A stretch of DNA of 64,000 nt. Origin: Novosphingobium resinovorum (GTDB lineage: Bacteria; Pseudomonadota; Alphaproteobacteria; Sphingomonadales; Sphingomonadaceae). The position numbers and the translations under genes are program-made. Below are positions 16,076-24,769 of the stretch, piece by piece. The notes beneath the pieces were generated by a model. That model worked only from the letters and a program-made list of their open reading frames with translations, was not told where the DNA came from and made no database searches. Numbering within the stretch: the first letter of the stretch is position 1; every line of letters starts with the position of its first letter. Location: positions 124,001 to 188,000 of the forward strand of contig NZ_BSFC01000030.1 in NCBI RefSeq assembly GCF_027922145.1. The letters run 5' to 3'.

Positions 16076-17083
16076 GTGCGTCGTTCTCTTTGCGCCTTGC
16101 TGCTTGCGGTGATTGTTCTTTCCCCGGTCTCCGCCTCCGCCGCTCTTTCCACGCTCGGCAATTCGCCTGCGGGCCAGCAGGCCGACGGGGTGGAGGTGCA
16201 GGCGCCCACCGTGATCTGGCCCAAGGGCGCGCCTGAACTGAAGGGCTGGCCAGGCAAGGCCAGCGCCCCGGTGACCGAAGAACTGCGCGATGACGGCGAG
16301 ACGCTGTGGAACGTCACCGTCCCGTCCTATCAGGCGTTCCTGCCCCCGCCCGGCAAGGCCACGGGAGCGGCGGTGATCATCGCGCCGGGCGGCGGCTTCC
16401 GCCTGCTCGCCATGCGGCACGAGGGGACGCGCGTGGCGCAATGGCTGGCGGAGCACGGCATCGCGGCCTTCGCGCTCAAATATCGCCTGATCCAGACCCT
16501 TCCCGGCGAGACCAACGAGGCGATGCGCAAGAGGGTCAACGCTACGATTCCCGCCGGGGTCGGTGGCGATCCCGGCGTGGCGGACGGGCTGGAAACGCTG
16601 CGCCTGCTGCGCTCACGCGCGGCCGAGTACCGCATCGATCCCAAGCGCATCGGTGTCGTCGGCTTCTCGGCGGGCGGTCATGTCGCGGGCATGATGGCTT
16701 TTGCTCCCGAGGCTGTGCGGCCCAATTTCGCCGGGCTGATCTACGGCATGCCGTTCGGCGCGAAGCTGCCGGAAATCCCGCCCGCGAACCTTCCCTATCC
16801 GGAAGGCACGCCCAGCGATCCCTGGCTGCAACCTGCGCCCAAGCCCGCGCCGGGCCGCCTGCCGCCGCTGTTCCTGGCCATGTCGCAGGATGACATGGCG
16901 GTGGGCTATGGCTTCCGGCCGTTCTACGATGCCCTGTTCGCCAGCGGCTACCGGCCCGAAACCCACCTGTATGAGCGGGGCGGCCACGGTTTCGGCATGA
17001 AGCAGACCGGCGGCACGACCGACCATTGGCTCGAGGAATTCCGCTGGTGGATCGCGGGCGAGGGCTTCACGCCCGGTAACTAG
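16076..17083 (+). CDS. exported alpha/beta-hydrolase (acetylesterase/BD-FAE type)
   Basis: 335 aa. GTG 16076 is preferred as start because AGGGAG lies 7 nt upstream; the TTG at 16070 is too close to it. Signal peptide RRSLCALLLAVIVL ends at ASA-A. Motifs: IIAPGGGF (oxyanion loop, HGGG-like but APGGG), nucleophile GVVGFSAGGH, then LAMSQDDMAV and a late histidine in ERGGHGFGM. This is the prolyl-oligopeptidase-like/acetyl-xylan-esterase group (BD-FAE). It likely removes acyl groups from the imported or periplasmic substrate. It converges with 17103-18110 across a 19-bp gap. Confidence 0.85.
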   Translation: MRRSLCALLLAVIVLSPVSASAALSTLGNSPAGQQADGVEVQAPTVIWPKGAPELKGWPGKASAPVTEELRDDGETLWNVTVPSYQAFLPPPGKATGAAVIIAPGGGFRLLAMRHEGTRVAQWLAEHGIAAFALKYRLIQTLPGETNEAMRKRVNATIPAGVGGDPGVADGLETLRLLRSRAAEYRIDPKRIGVVGFSAGGHVAGMMAFAPEAVRPNFAGLIYGMPFGAKLPEIPPANLPYPEGTPSDPWLQPAPKPAPGRLPPLFLAMSQDDMAVGYGFRPFYDALFASGYRPETHLYERGGHGFGMKQTGGTTDHWLEEFRWWIAGEGFTPGN

Positions 17084-17102
17084 CCGGGCGCGGGTTCCGG
17101 CC

Positions 17103-18110
17103 TCAGGGAGCGGTGGTTTCCGCAGGCAGATTGGGGGTGCCCGCCTCGACATAGGCGGCGATGAGCTGGGCGAAGCGCTCGGGCACTTCCAGCGGCGGAT
17201 AGTGGCCGACGTCGGGCATCATCACGCGCGAGATCTGCGCGTTCTTGAGGTAGCGCGCGATCGCATTGGCGGCCGATTCCGGCAGCAGGTGGTCGGCGGC
17301 GCCCCAGATCAGGAAAGTCGGCTTGCGGACCTTGGCCATTTCGACGGTGGCCTGCTTGCCGTCGCCGATGCGGGCGACGAGGGCGATCAGATTCTTCTCA
17401 GGGGTGCGGCGATAGAAGTCGTAGTATTCCTTGCGCGTCTGGGCGGAGATACGCGCAGCGTCGCCTGCGAAATAGCTCAGGAATTCGTTCCAGAAGGTCT
17501 GGTCGCGAAAGCCTGTCTGCTTGGCCCGCTCGGTCGCGTCGGTGAACGACTTGGGCATGACGAGATGGCTGGTATCCACCGGATCGGACGGGGTGTTCGA
17601 CAGGATCAGCCGCTCGACGAGGTCGGGGCGGCGGGCGGCCAGATACATGCCCATCGTGCCGCCGCTCGACACGCCGACGAACGTGAGCTTCTTCACGCCG
17701 AGGCGGGTGAGCAGTTCCACCGGAATGTCGGTCGGCTGCATCGTCTTCGCAGCAGCGTCGGTGGCGCCGTCGGACAGGCCGTAGCCGGGAATGTCGTAGC
17801 GGATGATGCGGTAGCGGCCCTTGAGCGCCAGTGCGATCCGGTCCCACGTGCGCAGGCTGCTTTCCGAGCCATGGACCATGAACAGCACCGGCGCGTTTCT
17901 CGGCCCTTCATCCTTGTAGTGAATCTTGAGCCCGCCGATCACGGCATAGCGGCTCTGCGCATCGGCATACTTGCGGCGCAATTCCTCGATGGTGAGGTAG
18001 GGCAGGGCAGCCTTGGTTGCGGCTGCGGCGCTCTGCGCATGGGCGGCAGCCGGAACGAGGCCCAGCACCGAAATTGCGACTGTTGCGGCAAGCAGCGGAA
18101 TGCGGATCAT
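17103..18110 (-). CDS. exported alpha/beta-hydrolase
   Basis: 335 aa with signal peptide (IRIPLLAATVAISVL, cleavage near AHA-Q). Core motifs: FMVHGSESSLRTWD, DIPGYGLSDG, nucleophile FVGVSSGGTMG, acid WGAADHLLP and final histidine PDVGHYPPLE. It resembles the haloalkane dehalogenase/epoxide hydrolase/C-C hydrolase branch and the truncated gene at the left end of the window. A periplasmic form of this group is somewhat unusual. The substrate is unknown. Confidence 0.87.
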   Translation of the reverse strand: MIRIPLLAATVAISVLGLVPAAAHAQSAAAATKAALPYLTIEELRRKYADAQSRYAVIGGLKIHYKDEGPRNAPVLFMVHGSESSLRTWDRIALALKGRYRIIRYDIPGYGLSDGATDAAAKTMQPTDIPVELLTRLGVKKLTFVGVSSGGTMGMYLAARRPDLVERLILSNTPSDPVDTSHLVMPKSFTDATERAKQTGFRDQTFWNEFLSYFAGDAARISAQTRKEYYDFYRRTPEKNLIALVARIGDGKQATVEMAKVRKPTFLIWGAADHLLPESAANAIARYLKNAQISRVMMPDVGHYPPLEVPERFAQLIAAYVEAGTPNLPAETTAP

Positions 18111-18212
18111 GGCTAACCTTCTTTATCAGGGACAGGCCGAGTTTATCGACTGCTTTCCCGATGTCCGAAAGATCGCCTGGACTATCCGACTGGCGGGCGT
18201 GCCCATACGCAA

Positions 18213-18244
18213 AGGCCCCGGCGAACCTGCGTCCGCCGGGGCCT
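18213..18244 (-). terminator. GC-rich hairpin after flavin monooxygenase gene
   Basis: AGGCCCCGGCG (18213-18223) pairs with CGCCGGGGCCT (18234-18244). In minus-strand sense it follows the stop of the monooxygenase gene at 18268 by 23 bp. The following bases (TTTGCG) give only a short U-run. Confidence 0.65.
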
Positions 18245-18267
18245 CTATCTGTTTGCGATTCGGACGA

Positions 18268-19473
18268 TCAGACGATCGCGGCCGCCTTTTCAAGACTGCG
18301 GAACATCGCCTGCTGTACGATGTACTCGTGCCGCGCATCGGCATCAGCCTCGAGGTGGGCGAGGTGCGTTTCGCGGGCATCGACCTTGTCCTCGACCGCC
18401 GCCTTGTTGGCGATGGTCTGCGCCTGCACGAAATCGCGCGTCACGGTGCGACGCTGGCGGTCGTAGAGCGAGAGCTGCGCTTCGGCGTCTGCGCCTTCGA
18501 GTATCACGCGGCTCAGCTTCTCGACGAGGTTCACCGCGTCATGGATGCCCGAGTTCATGCCGAAGCCGCCCAGCGGGTTGTTGAGGTGAGCGGAATCGCC
18601 CGCCAGCATGATGCGGCCCTGACGGAAGCTGTTCGCCACGCGCTGGTGGACGCGGTAGCAGGTGCGGTGCTCGGTCTGGACGGGAATGTTGACGCCCAGC
18701 AATTCGGCGAAGACCGCGTCCTTGGCGGCGTCGCTGGTCACTTCAGCGACGGAAGCGCCCGACTTCTGCGGCACGAGGACGCGCCACAGACCGGGAACCT
18801 TCAGCAGGACGCACCAGAACGGATCGCCGCTGACGTAGTTCACTTCCTTGACCCAGGGCAGATGCTCCTCGATCGGATAGGCGGTCGAGAGGGTCAGGAA
18901 GGTTTCGTCGTAGGTGAAGCCATCGAAGCCGATGCCCAGCCACTTGCGCACGGTGGAATTGCCGCCATCGGCGCCGATCAGGTAATCCGCGTGGAACAGC
19001 TTGATGTCGAACGGGGTCTCGACCGAAACCTGTACACCGTTGGAGCCCTGCACGCAGTTGGCGACCTGATGCGAGAACAGCACTTCCGCGTTCGGCATCT
19101 CGGCCAGCTTGGCGGCGATAAGGCGGGTCAGCTTCCACTGCTCGCACTGCAGGCGATAGGGATAGGGCGTGATGTCGCCGATTTCGCTCATGTCGAGCGA
19201 GAAGGTGCGGCCGGTGTTGCGGTTGCTGTACTGGTACAGCGGCGCGCGCAGGCCCTGGTCTTCCAGCGTCTGGCGCAGGCCGAGCTTTTCCAGCATCTCG
19301 AGCGTCGGCGGATGGAGGGTGGAGGCGCGCATGTCCTCAAGGCAGGTTGGCGCGCTTTCCAGAACGCGGACTGAAATCCCCTGCAGCGCCAGAGCATAAG
19401 CGGCCACCATGCCCACTGGGCCGCCACCGGCGACCAGTACCTGCGAGCGTGAATTGTCTAGTGGTAGCAGCAA
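18268..19473 (-). CDS. FAD-dependent aromatic-ring-type monooxygenase
   Basis: About 401 aa. FAD motifs in order: VLVAGGGPVGMVAA (GxGxxG), LIGADGGNSTVRK (DG motif) and GDSAHLNNPLGGFGMN (GD motif). This is class A flavin monooxygenase, FAD_binding_3 type (PheA/TfdB/MhpA group), but without the C-terminal thioredoxin-like domain of phenol hydroxylase. The start is uncertain: TTG 19473 has GGGGGA just upstream, while the frame stays open to 19635. It probably hydroxylates a phenolic or similar ring using NAD(P)H and O2. It is divergent from the aldehyde dehydrogenase at 19782. Confidence 0.85.
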   Translation of the reverse strand: MLLPLDNSRSQVLVAGGGPVGMVAAYALALQGISVRVLESAPTCLEDMRASTLHPPTLEMLEKLGLRQTLEDQGLRAPLYQYSNRNTGRTFSLDMSEIGDITPYPYRLQCEQWKLTRLIAAKLAEMPNAEVLFSHQVANCVQGSNGVQVSVETPFDIKLFHADYLIGADGGNSTVRKWLGIGFDGFTYDETFLTLSTAYPIEEHLPWVKEVNYVSGDPFWCVLLKVPGLWRVLVPQKSGASVAEVTSDAAKDAVFAELLGVNIPVQTEHRTCYRVHQRVANSFRQGRIMLAGDSAHLNNPLGGFGMNSGIHDAVNLVEKLSRVILEGADAEAQLSLYDRQRRTVTRDFVQAQTIANKAAVEDKVDARETHLAHLEADADARHEYIVQQAMFRSLEKAAAIV

Positions 19474-19781
19474 GGCGTCCCCCGATGAGTAAATGCCTGT
19501 CAGGTAAGGTCGCCAAACGTCGCCGTGACTTGCACGACTGCGCGAAGACCGTCCCCCAGTGAACTGAAAACGACGTGTCGGACTGTGCGCCGCCTGCAGG
19601 ACTGCCCTTCGACTTTTCGCGAATTCTGGTCCCAAGAGGCGCGCTGCCCTGTTTCGGCATAAGCGAGTTTGGCGGGAGGTGATCCGGTGATTGCACCGAT
19701 GTTCGCGCTGCGATCACTCGGCCTTGATCACCCCTTGCCGTCCGGGGCATGTGGCAGAACGCAGGACAGGGAAACTCGGCC
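19474..19781. promoter_or_regulatory. 308-bp divergent intergenic region
   Basis: Lies between the monooxygenase (minus) and aldehyde dehydrogenase (plus). GATCAC occurs at 19712-19717 and 19726-19731 as a direct repeat. The same hexamer is seen in the leaders of the DUF1838 gene (12535-12540) and the FAD oxidase (14463-14468). No reliable -35/-10 pair stands out. Confidence 0.35.
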
Positions 19782-21311
19782 ATGCCGGCCTACAGAATTG
19801 GAAAACCGATGTTACTTGACCCCAAGCCCCAGAGTTCCGCCGTTTCCGCGCTGCTCGATGCTCCCAAGACCGCCCGCATGCTCATCGGCGGACAGTGGGT
19901 CGATGCAGCGGACGGCGCCGTCGTCGAGACTCTCGATCCGGCCAGTGGAAAGATCATCGGCACGATCCCTGACGCCTCCGCTTCCGATGTGGACGCCGCC
20001 GTCGCCGCGGCGCGCAAGGCGCAAGGGCCGTGGGCCGCGACGCCGCCCGCCGAGCGTGCGCGTATCCTCTGGAAGATCGCCGACCTCATCGAGGCCAACA
20101 TCGACGAATTGTCGGAACTGGAAGCGCTCGATCAGGGCAAGCCGCTCTACGTGGCGCGTTGGGCGGAAATCCCGGGCGCGGTCGGCCAGTTCCGTTTCTT
20201 CGCCGGGCAGGCCATGGCGATCGAGGGGCAGACCATCACCCCGTCGATCACCTATCAGCCGCAGGGCAAGGAAATGCGCGCCTGGACCGTGCGCGAGGCC
20301 GTCGGCGTCGTTGCGGCGATCGTGCCGTGGAACTCGCCGCTGGTGCTCACCGCGATGAAGCTGGCCCCGGCCTTCGCGGCGGGCTGCGCGGTCGTGCTCA
20401 AACCGGCCGAGGACACCTCGCTCTCGGCGATTCGCCTGGGTGAGCTGATCCAGGAAGCGGGCCTGCCCGACGGCGTGTTCAACGTGATCACCGGTCGCGG
20501 CGCGATTTCGGGTGCGGCGCTGGCCTCGCATCACGATGTCGACAAGGTCGCCTTTACCGGCAGCACTGCAACGGGCCGGGCGATTCTCGACGCGTCGAAG
20601 GGCAACCTCAAGCGCGTCAGCCTTGAACTGGGCGGCAAGTCGCCGGTCGTGATCATGGGTGATGCCGACCTGAACCTCGCGATTCCCGGCGCGGCGAACG
20701 CGATCTTCTTCAACGCCGGGCAGGTCTGCGTGGCGGGGTCGCGCTCCTATGTCCACGCCTCGGTCTACGATCAGGTGGTCGAGGGGCTGGCGGCTTATGC
20801 CGGCGGGCTCAAGCTCGGCCACGGTCTTGACCCGGCGACGCAGATGGGCCCGCTCGTCAACGCGCGCCAGGCCGAACGCGTCAGCGGTTTCATCGCGGGT
20901 GCGCGCAGCGAGGGCGCGGCCATCGTCGCGGGCGGCGAGCGCCTTGGCCCGGCCGGCACTTTCATCACCCCGACCGTGGTGGCGAACGTGACCGCCAGCA
21001 TGGAAATCGTGCGCGAGGAAGTTTTCGGCCCGGTTCTCGCCGTGCAGAAGTTCGATGACGTGGAAGAAGTCGTCGCGATGGCCAACGACAGCGTCTACGG
21101 CCTTGCCGCCAGCATCTGGACGGAATCGCTCTCGCACGCGCATCGCCTGTCGTCGCGGATCAAGGCGGGTACGGTGTGGATCAACTGCCACTCGATGTAC
21201 GACGCCAGCCTGCCGATCGGCGGCGTGAAGCAGTCCGGCTACGGCCGCGACAGCGGGCGCGAGGCGCTGGAAAGCTACCTCGAGACGAAGACCATCTGCG
21301 CGGTGGTGTGA
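19782..21311 (+). CDS. NAD(P)-dependent aldehyde dehydrogenase
   Basis: About 509 aa. ATG 19782 has AGGGAA 8 nt upstream; ATG 19809 is the alternative and would give 500 aa. Family motifs: PWNSPL, NAD-binding FTGSTATGR, general-base ELGGKSP and catalytic cysteine in NAGQVCVAGS. The C-terminus GYGRDSGREALE is typical. It oxidises an aldehyde intermediate to the acid. It is followed directly by repeat C copy 2 and a terminator, so it is likely a single-gene transcript. Confidence 0.92.
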   Translation: MPAYRIGKPMLLDPKPQSSAVSALLDAPKTARMLIGGQWVDAADGAVVETLDPASGKIIGTIPDASASDVDAAVAAARKAQGPWAATPPAERARILWKIADLIEANIDELSELEALDQGKPLYVARWAEIPGAVGQFRFFAGQAMAIEGQTITPSITYQPQGKEMRAWTVREAVGVVAAIVPWNSPLVLTAMKLAPAFAAGCAVVLKPAEDTSLSAIRLGELIQEAGLPDGVFNVITGRGAISGAALASHHDVDKVAFTGSTATGRAILDASKGNLKRVSLELGGKSPVVIMGDADLNLAIPGAANAIFFNAGQVCVAGSRSYVHASVYDQVVEGLAAYAGGLKLGHGLDPATQMGPLVNARQAERVSGFIAGARSEGAAIVAGGERLGPAGTFITPTVVANVTASMEIVREEVFGPVLAVQKFDDVEEVVAMANDSVYGLAASIWTESLSHAHRLSSRIKAGTVWINCHSMYDASLPIGGVKQSGYGRDSGREALESYLETKTICAVV

Positions 21312-21319
21312 TGGACCAA

Positions 21320-21440
21320 ATCCTCCCTGAGCTTACTCGGGGAGGGGGACCGCCGACGCAGTCGGTGGTGGAGGGGGAATTTCCCCTCCGTCAGCCGCTT
21401 CGCGACTGCCACCTCCCCATTGCTGCGCAACAGGGAGGAT
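21320..21440. repeat. Repeat family C, copy 2 (~121 bp), inverted to copy 1
   Basis: Its reverse complement aligns with 11371-11494 end to end, sharing the ATCCTCCCTGT arm, GGGGAGGTGGCAG, GGCTGACGGAGGGG and CCCCCTCCACCACC blocks. It lies between the aldehyde dehydrogenase stop and the terminator before the TonB receptor. Confidence 0.9.
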
Positions 21441-21454
21441 GTAGGACAAAAAAG

Positions 21455-21488
21455 AAGGCCCGGTAGGACTTGCGTCCCGCCGGGCCTT
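21455..21488. terminator. bidirectional intrinsic terminator
   Basis: AAGGCCCGG (21455-21463) pairs with CCGGGCCTT (21480-21488), with partial inner pairing. A T-run follows on the plus strand, and on the minus strand the stem is followed by CTTTTTTG. It separates the convergent aldehyde dehydrogenase and TonB receptor genes. Confidence 0.85.
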
Positions 21489-21539
21489 TTAGGGTGAGGG
21501 TGGGCCGGGCACCATTTCTGGCACCCGGTCCGGGAGAGA

Positions 21540-23660
21540 TCAGAAGCTGTAGCGGGCAGTCGCCAGCACGGTGCGCGGGTCGGTCATGAAGCGCGGGTTC
21601 ACGACCGAGAAGCCGAAGCCGGTCTGCCAGTTGATCTGGTTGAGCAGGTTCTTGCCAGCGACCTGGAACTGCCACGGCCCGACGTCGTACCCGACATAGG
21701 CATTGACGATCTGCGTCGAGGTCACCGCGCCGATTGCGGCGTTGTCCGCAGTCGAGAAGAACTTGTCGCGGAAGTTGGCGTCGGCGCCGAACTTCACCTT
21801 GCCCGAGCCGAGATCGAAGTTGTAGTCGAAGCCGACAGTCGCCTGGTAATCCGGTAGGAACGGCGGCGAGTTGCCCGCGAGCGAACCGCCCGAAGTGCGA
21901 TACTTGCCGCGGTTCAGTGCGCCGTTGCCCCAGATCTGCAGGCCGTAGACCGGCTTCCACGCGATCTCGGCTTCGAGGCCCTTGATCGTCATGTTGTAGT
22001 TTTCGATCAGGAAGCCGCCGTCGCCGAGGTTGATCGATTCCTGACGGTTCTTGATCTTGTTGACGAAGCCCGAGAGCGCCACGCGCACGGTGCTGCCGAG
22101 GTCGGCCTTGATGCCCGCTTCGAAGGCGTCGGTGCTCTGCGGCTTGAACGCGGCGGCCAACTGCGCGGCGGTCGATGCGAGGCCATTATAGCCGCCCGAC
22201 TTGAAGCCGACGCTGTACGAGCCGTAGAGCAGCACGTCGTTGCTCGGCTTGAAGTTGACGCCCAGCTTGGGGGTGAACTTCTTGTAGTGGTCGCGGCTAA
22301 CTGCCGGATCGCCGCCGATGTCGGCGTTGAGCGCCTTGTCCTCGAGCGTGTAGCGGCCGCCGGCGATCAGGGCGAGCTGGTCGGTGACGTTGAAGGTCAG
22401 CTGGCCGTAACCCGCCCAGGCGTCGGTCTTGGCATGGAAGTTGGTGCGCGAGGGCACGAAGAACGTCGTCGTGTCGACGATCTGGTCGCCGTTTTCGTGG
22501 AAGTAGTAGAAGCCGACCACGTAATCGACGAGGCCGTCAGCCAGCGAGCCGGCGGCGTTAACTTCCTGGCTGAACTGCCACTGCTGGGAATCGCTGCTGC
22601 GCACGAACAGAGCAAGCGGTGTCGTGCCGGTGGAGCCGATCATCGAAGGATAGACGCCGCCCGAGAAGTCCTGAATCCAGAAGTCGTCCATCTCCGAGTA
22701 GCCGGTGATGGAGGTCAGCGTGCCGCCCGGATAGTCGGCCGAGAGGTGGAGCGATCCGCCCTTCTGCTTGACGCGGGTGTCCGATGCCACCGGCGAGAGC
22801 ACGGTGCGGTACGAGCCCGAGAGCGGGACGATCTTGCCCTCGTCGTTGGTGGTGGTGTTGACCGACCACTGGCCGTCCGAGTTGAGGTCGAGGTAGAACA
22901 GGTTCAGGCGGGCCTTCACCACGTCGCCCTTGTAGGCGAGGTCGAACTGACCGCCCTTGAAGTCTTCCTTGCCCACCTTCTTGTCGAGCGTGGCGTTGTA
23001 CTGGCGGCCGCCGTCACGGGCGCGCACGATGCCGTTGAACGATGCGGCCCACTTGCCGTCCTCGCTCAGCGGGACCGAGATGTAGCCCTTCACGCGTCGT
23101 TCGTTCCAGGTGCCGTAGCCGACCTGCACGTTGCCGGTGAACTCGTCCGAGGGCTGCTTGGTGATGATGTTGATCGCACCGGCCGAGGCATTGCGGCCGT
23201 AGAGCACGCCCTGCGGGCCGCGCAGGACTTCGATCCGCTCGATCTCGGCGAAGTCCATCAGCGCGCCCTGCATGCGGGCGTTGTAGACGTCGTTGATGTA
23301 GAGCGCGACTTCGGCTTCCGACATCACGTAGCCGCCGTCGGTGCCGCCGCCGCCGCGGATGTAGGCCTTGAGGCCCGCCGAGCCGCCGGTCACGCCGTCC
23401 AGCTTGAGGTTGGGGACGAGGCGCGCGACGTCGGTGGGGGTGTTCACCTGACGGGTCTGGATTTCGTCAGCGGTGATGGCGGTGACGCTGATGGGCACGT
23501 CCTGCAGGCGCTGTTCGGTGCGCTGCGAGGTGACGACGATGTCGCCGAAGCCGTTGGCATCGCTGCTCGCATTTGCGGCGGCGTCCTGCGCGGCGGCCAT
23601 GGCGGGGAAGGAGCCGATCGCGGTCGCGAGCAGCAGCCCCTTGGAGAATGCCTTCATCAT
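21540..23660 (-). CDS. TonB-dependent outer-membrane receptor
   Basis: About 706 aa. Start placed at ATG 23660, where a signal peptide begins (KAFSKGLLLATAIG, cleavage after AAA near QDA). The plug domain carries IVVTSQRTEQRLQDVPISV and VLRGPQGVLYGRNASAGAIN. The C-terminus ends in an aromatic residue (TARYSF) as expected for BAM insertion. It is the TBDR subtype common in sphingomonads for uptake of aromatic or plant-derived compounds. It lies between the two halves of the catabolic region and is divergent from the SDR gene; GCGGAT motifs in the shared promoter match those at the IclR promoter. Confidence 0.93.
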   Translation of the reverse strand: MMKAFSKGLLLATAIGSFPAMAAAQDAAANASSDANGFGDIVVTSQRTEQRLQDVPISVTAITADEIQTRQVNTPTDVARLVPNLKLDGVTGGSAGLKAYIRGGGGTDGGYVMSEAEVALYINDVYNARMQGALMDFAEIERIEVLRGPQGVLYGRNASAGAINIITKQPSDEFTGNVQVGYGTWNERRVKGYISVPLSEDGKWAASFNGIVRARDGGRQYNATLDKKVGKEDFKGGQFDLAYKGDVVKARLNLFYLDLNSDGQWSVNTTTNDEGKIVPLSGSYRTVLSPVASDTRVKQKGGSLHLSADYPGGTLTSITGYSEMDDFWIQDFSGGVYPSMIGSTGTTPLALFVRSSDSQQWQFSQEVNAAGSLADGLVDYVVGFYYFHENGDQIVDTTTFFVPSRTNFHAKTDAWAGYGQLTFNVTDQLALIAGGRYTLEDKALNADIGGDPAVSRDHYKKFTPKLGVNFKPSNDVLLYGSYSVGFKSGGYNGLASTAAQLAAAFKPQSTDAFEAGIKADLGSTVRVALSGFVNKIKNRQESINLGDGGFLIENYNMTIKGLEAEIAWKPVYGLQIWGNGALNRGKYRTSGGSLAGNSPPFLPDYQATVGFDYNFDLGSGKVKFGADANFRDKFFSTADNAAIGAVTSTQIVNAYVGYDVGPWQFQVAGKNLLNQINWQTGFGFSVVNPRFMTDPRTVLATARYSF

Positions 23661-23809
23661 GGTGTCGAATGAACCTTTGTGCGTAGTATCTTCTGAACCC
23701 TGGCCCGTGGCGACGTGGCTCTTTTCGAAAGGAGCTTTGCGTCGGCGCCCGTCAGGCAAAGCGGAAGCTGTCGGTGATAAGGTTTTGTGGCAATGCTGCG
23801 CCGCAAACT

Positions 23810-23864
23810 GTCCGCAGGATGATAACTCAGACGCATCGCTCCATGCATGAACCGCTGTGCGGAT
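23810..23864. promoter_or_regulatory. candidate IclR-type sites in TonB receptor/SDR promoter
   Basis: GTCCGC at 23810-23815 and GCGGATAAAA from 23859 repeat the motif seen at the IclR promoter (GCGGATAAAA from 10362). They lie in the 279-bp divergent gap between the receptor and the SDR. Control by the same regulator is inferred from the shared 10-mer. Confidence 0.4.
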
Positions 23865-23939
23865 AAAAACGGCCGGGTAGCGCGCCACTTTTCGGGGCGA
23901 GCGTCAGACTGCGGCGAAATCAACGCAGTGGAGGTCATG

Positions 23940-24674
23940 ATGGCAGAGCTTACCGCAACGCAGGGCGCGGGCGTCGTACTGGTCACGGGCGCGGCGTCCG
24001 GCATCGGCAAGGCGGCGGCGGACCTGATCGAAGCGGCCGGGCGCACGGTGGTTCGCGCGGATTTGCACGATCAGGACGGACGCGGCGTCGCGCTCGATGT
24101 CGCCGATCCCGCCGCATGGGATGCACTCGTCGCGCGGCTGGAGGCCGAGGGTGGTATCGACGGCCTCGTCAACTGCGCGGGCGTCGGCGGCCTAGGCGCC
24201 ATCGACGAGATCGCCATCGAGGACTGGGACCGCATCATGGCCGTCAACCTGCGAGGCACGGCGCTCGGCTGCCGCGCGGTGCTTCCGGCGATGCGCGCGC
24301 GGGGGCACGGGTCTATCGTCAATATCGGTTCCACCTTCGGTCTCGTCGCGCGCAACGACTGCGTGGCCTACGGCGTGAGCAAGGCGGCGGTAATCCACCT
24401 GACCCGCTGCATGGCGGTAGACCTTGCCGATGCGGGCGTGCGCGTGAACTGCGTGTGCCCCGGCCTGATCGAGACGCAGATGACAGCCCCGCTCGCCGAT
24501 GCCGGGCTGGAGGCGCTGATGCAGGCCAACCTCCAGGCTCACGCGCTGCGCCGCATCGGCAAGCCCGCCGAGGTTGCGGAAATGGTCGCTTTCCTTATCT
24601 CGGATGCAGCCAGCTTCGTGACCGGGGCGGCGATCCCGGTCGATGGCGGCTACACCTCGGGCAAGTGGGTGTGA
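23940..24674 (+). CDS. short-chain dehydrogenase/reductase (SDR)
   Basis: 244 aa, classical SDR. Cofactor motif TGAASGIG, NCAG near residue 80, catalytic Ser in IGSTFG and Tyr/Lys in YGVSK, then the PG-motif CVCPGLIET. Start chosen at ATG 23940, 5 nt after TGGAGG; the ATG at 23937 is too close. It interconverts an alcohol and a ketone in the pathway. It is first in a plus-strand series with methyltransferase, small protein, FAD oxidase and hydrolase. Confidence 0.9.
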   Translation: MAELTATQGAGVVLVTGAASGIGKAAADLIEAAGRTVVRADLHDQDGRGVALDVADPAAWDALVARLEAEGGIDGLVNCAGVGGLGAIDEIAIEDWDRIMAVNLRGTALGCRAVLPAMRARGHGSIVNIGSTFGLVARNDCVAYGVSKAAVIHLTRCMAVDLADAGVRVNCVCPGLIETQMTAPLADAGLEALMQANLQAHALRRIGKPAEVAEMVAFLISDAASFVTGAAIPVDGGYTSGKWV

Positions 24675-24769
24675 CGCCCCACTGTCCGAGGGGTGGAGAT
24701 TCCACTTTCGCAGGTGCGTGATCGCCGGCCCCGCTTATAGTTTGCGCATACGTCTTCAGGGATAACCCA

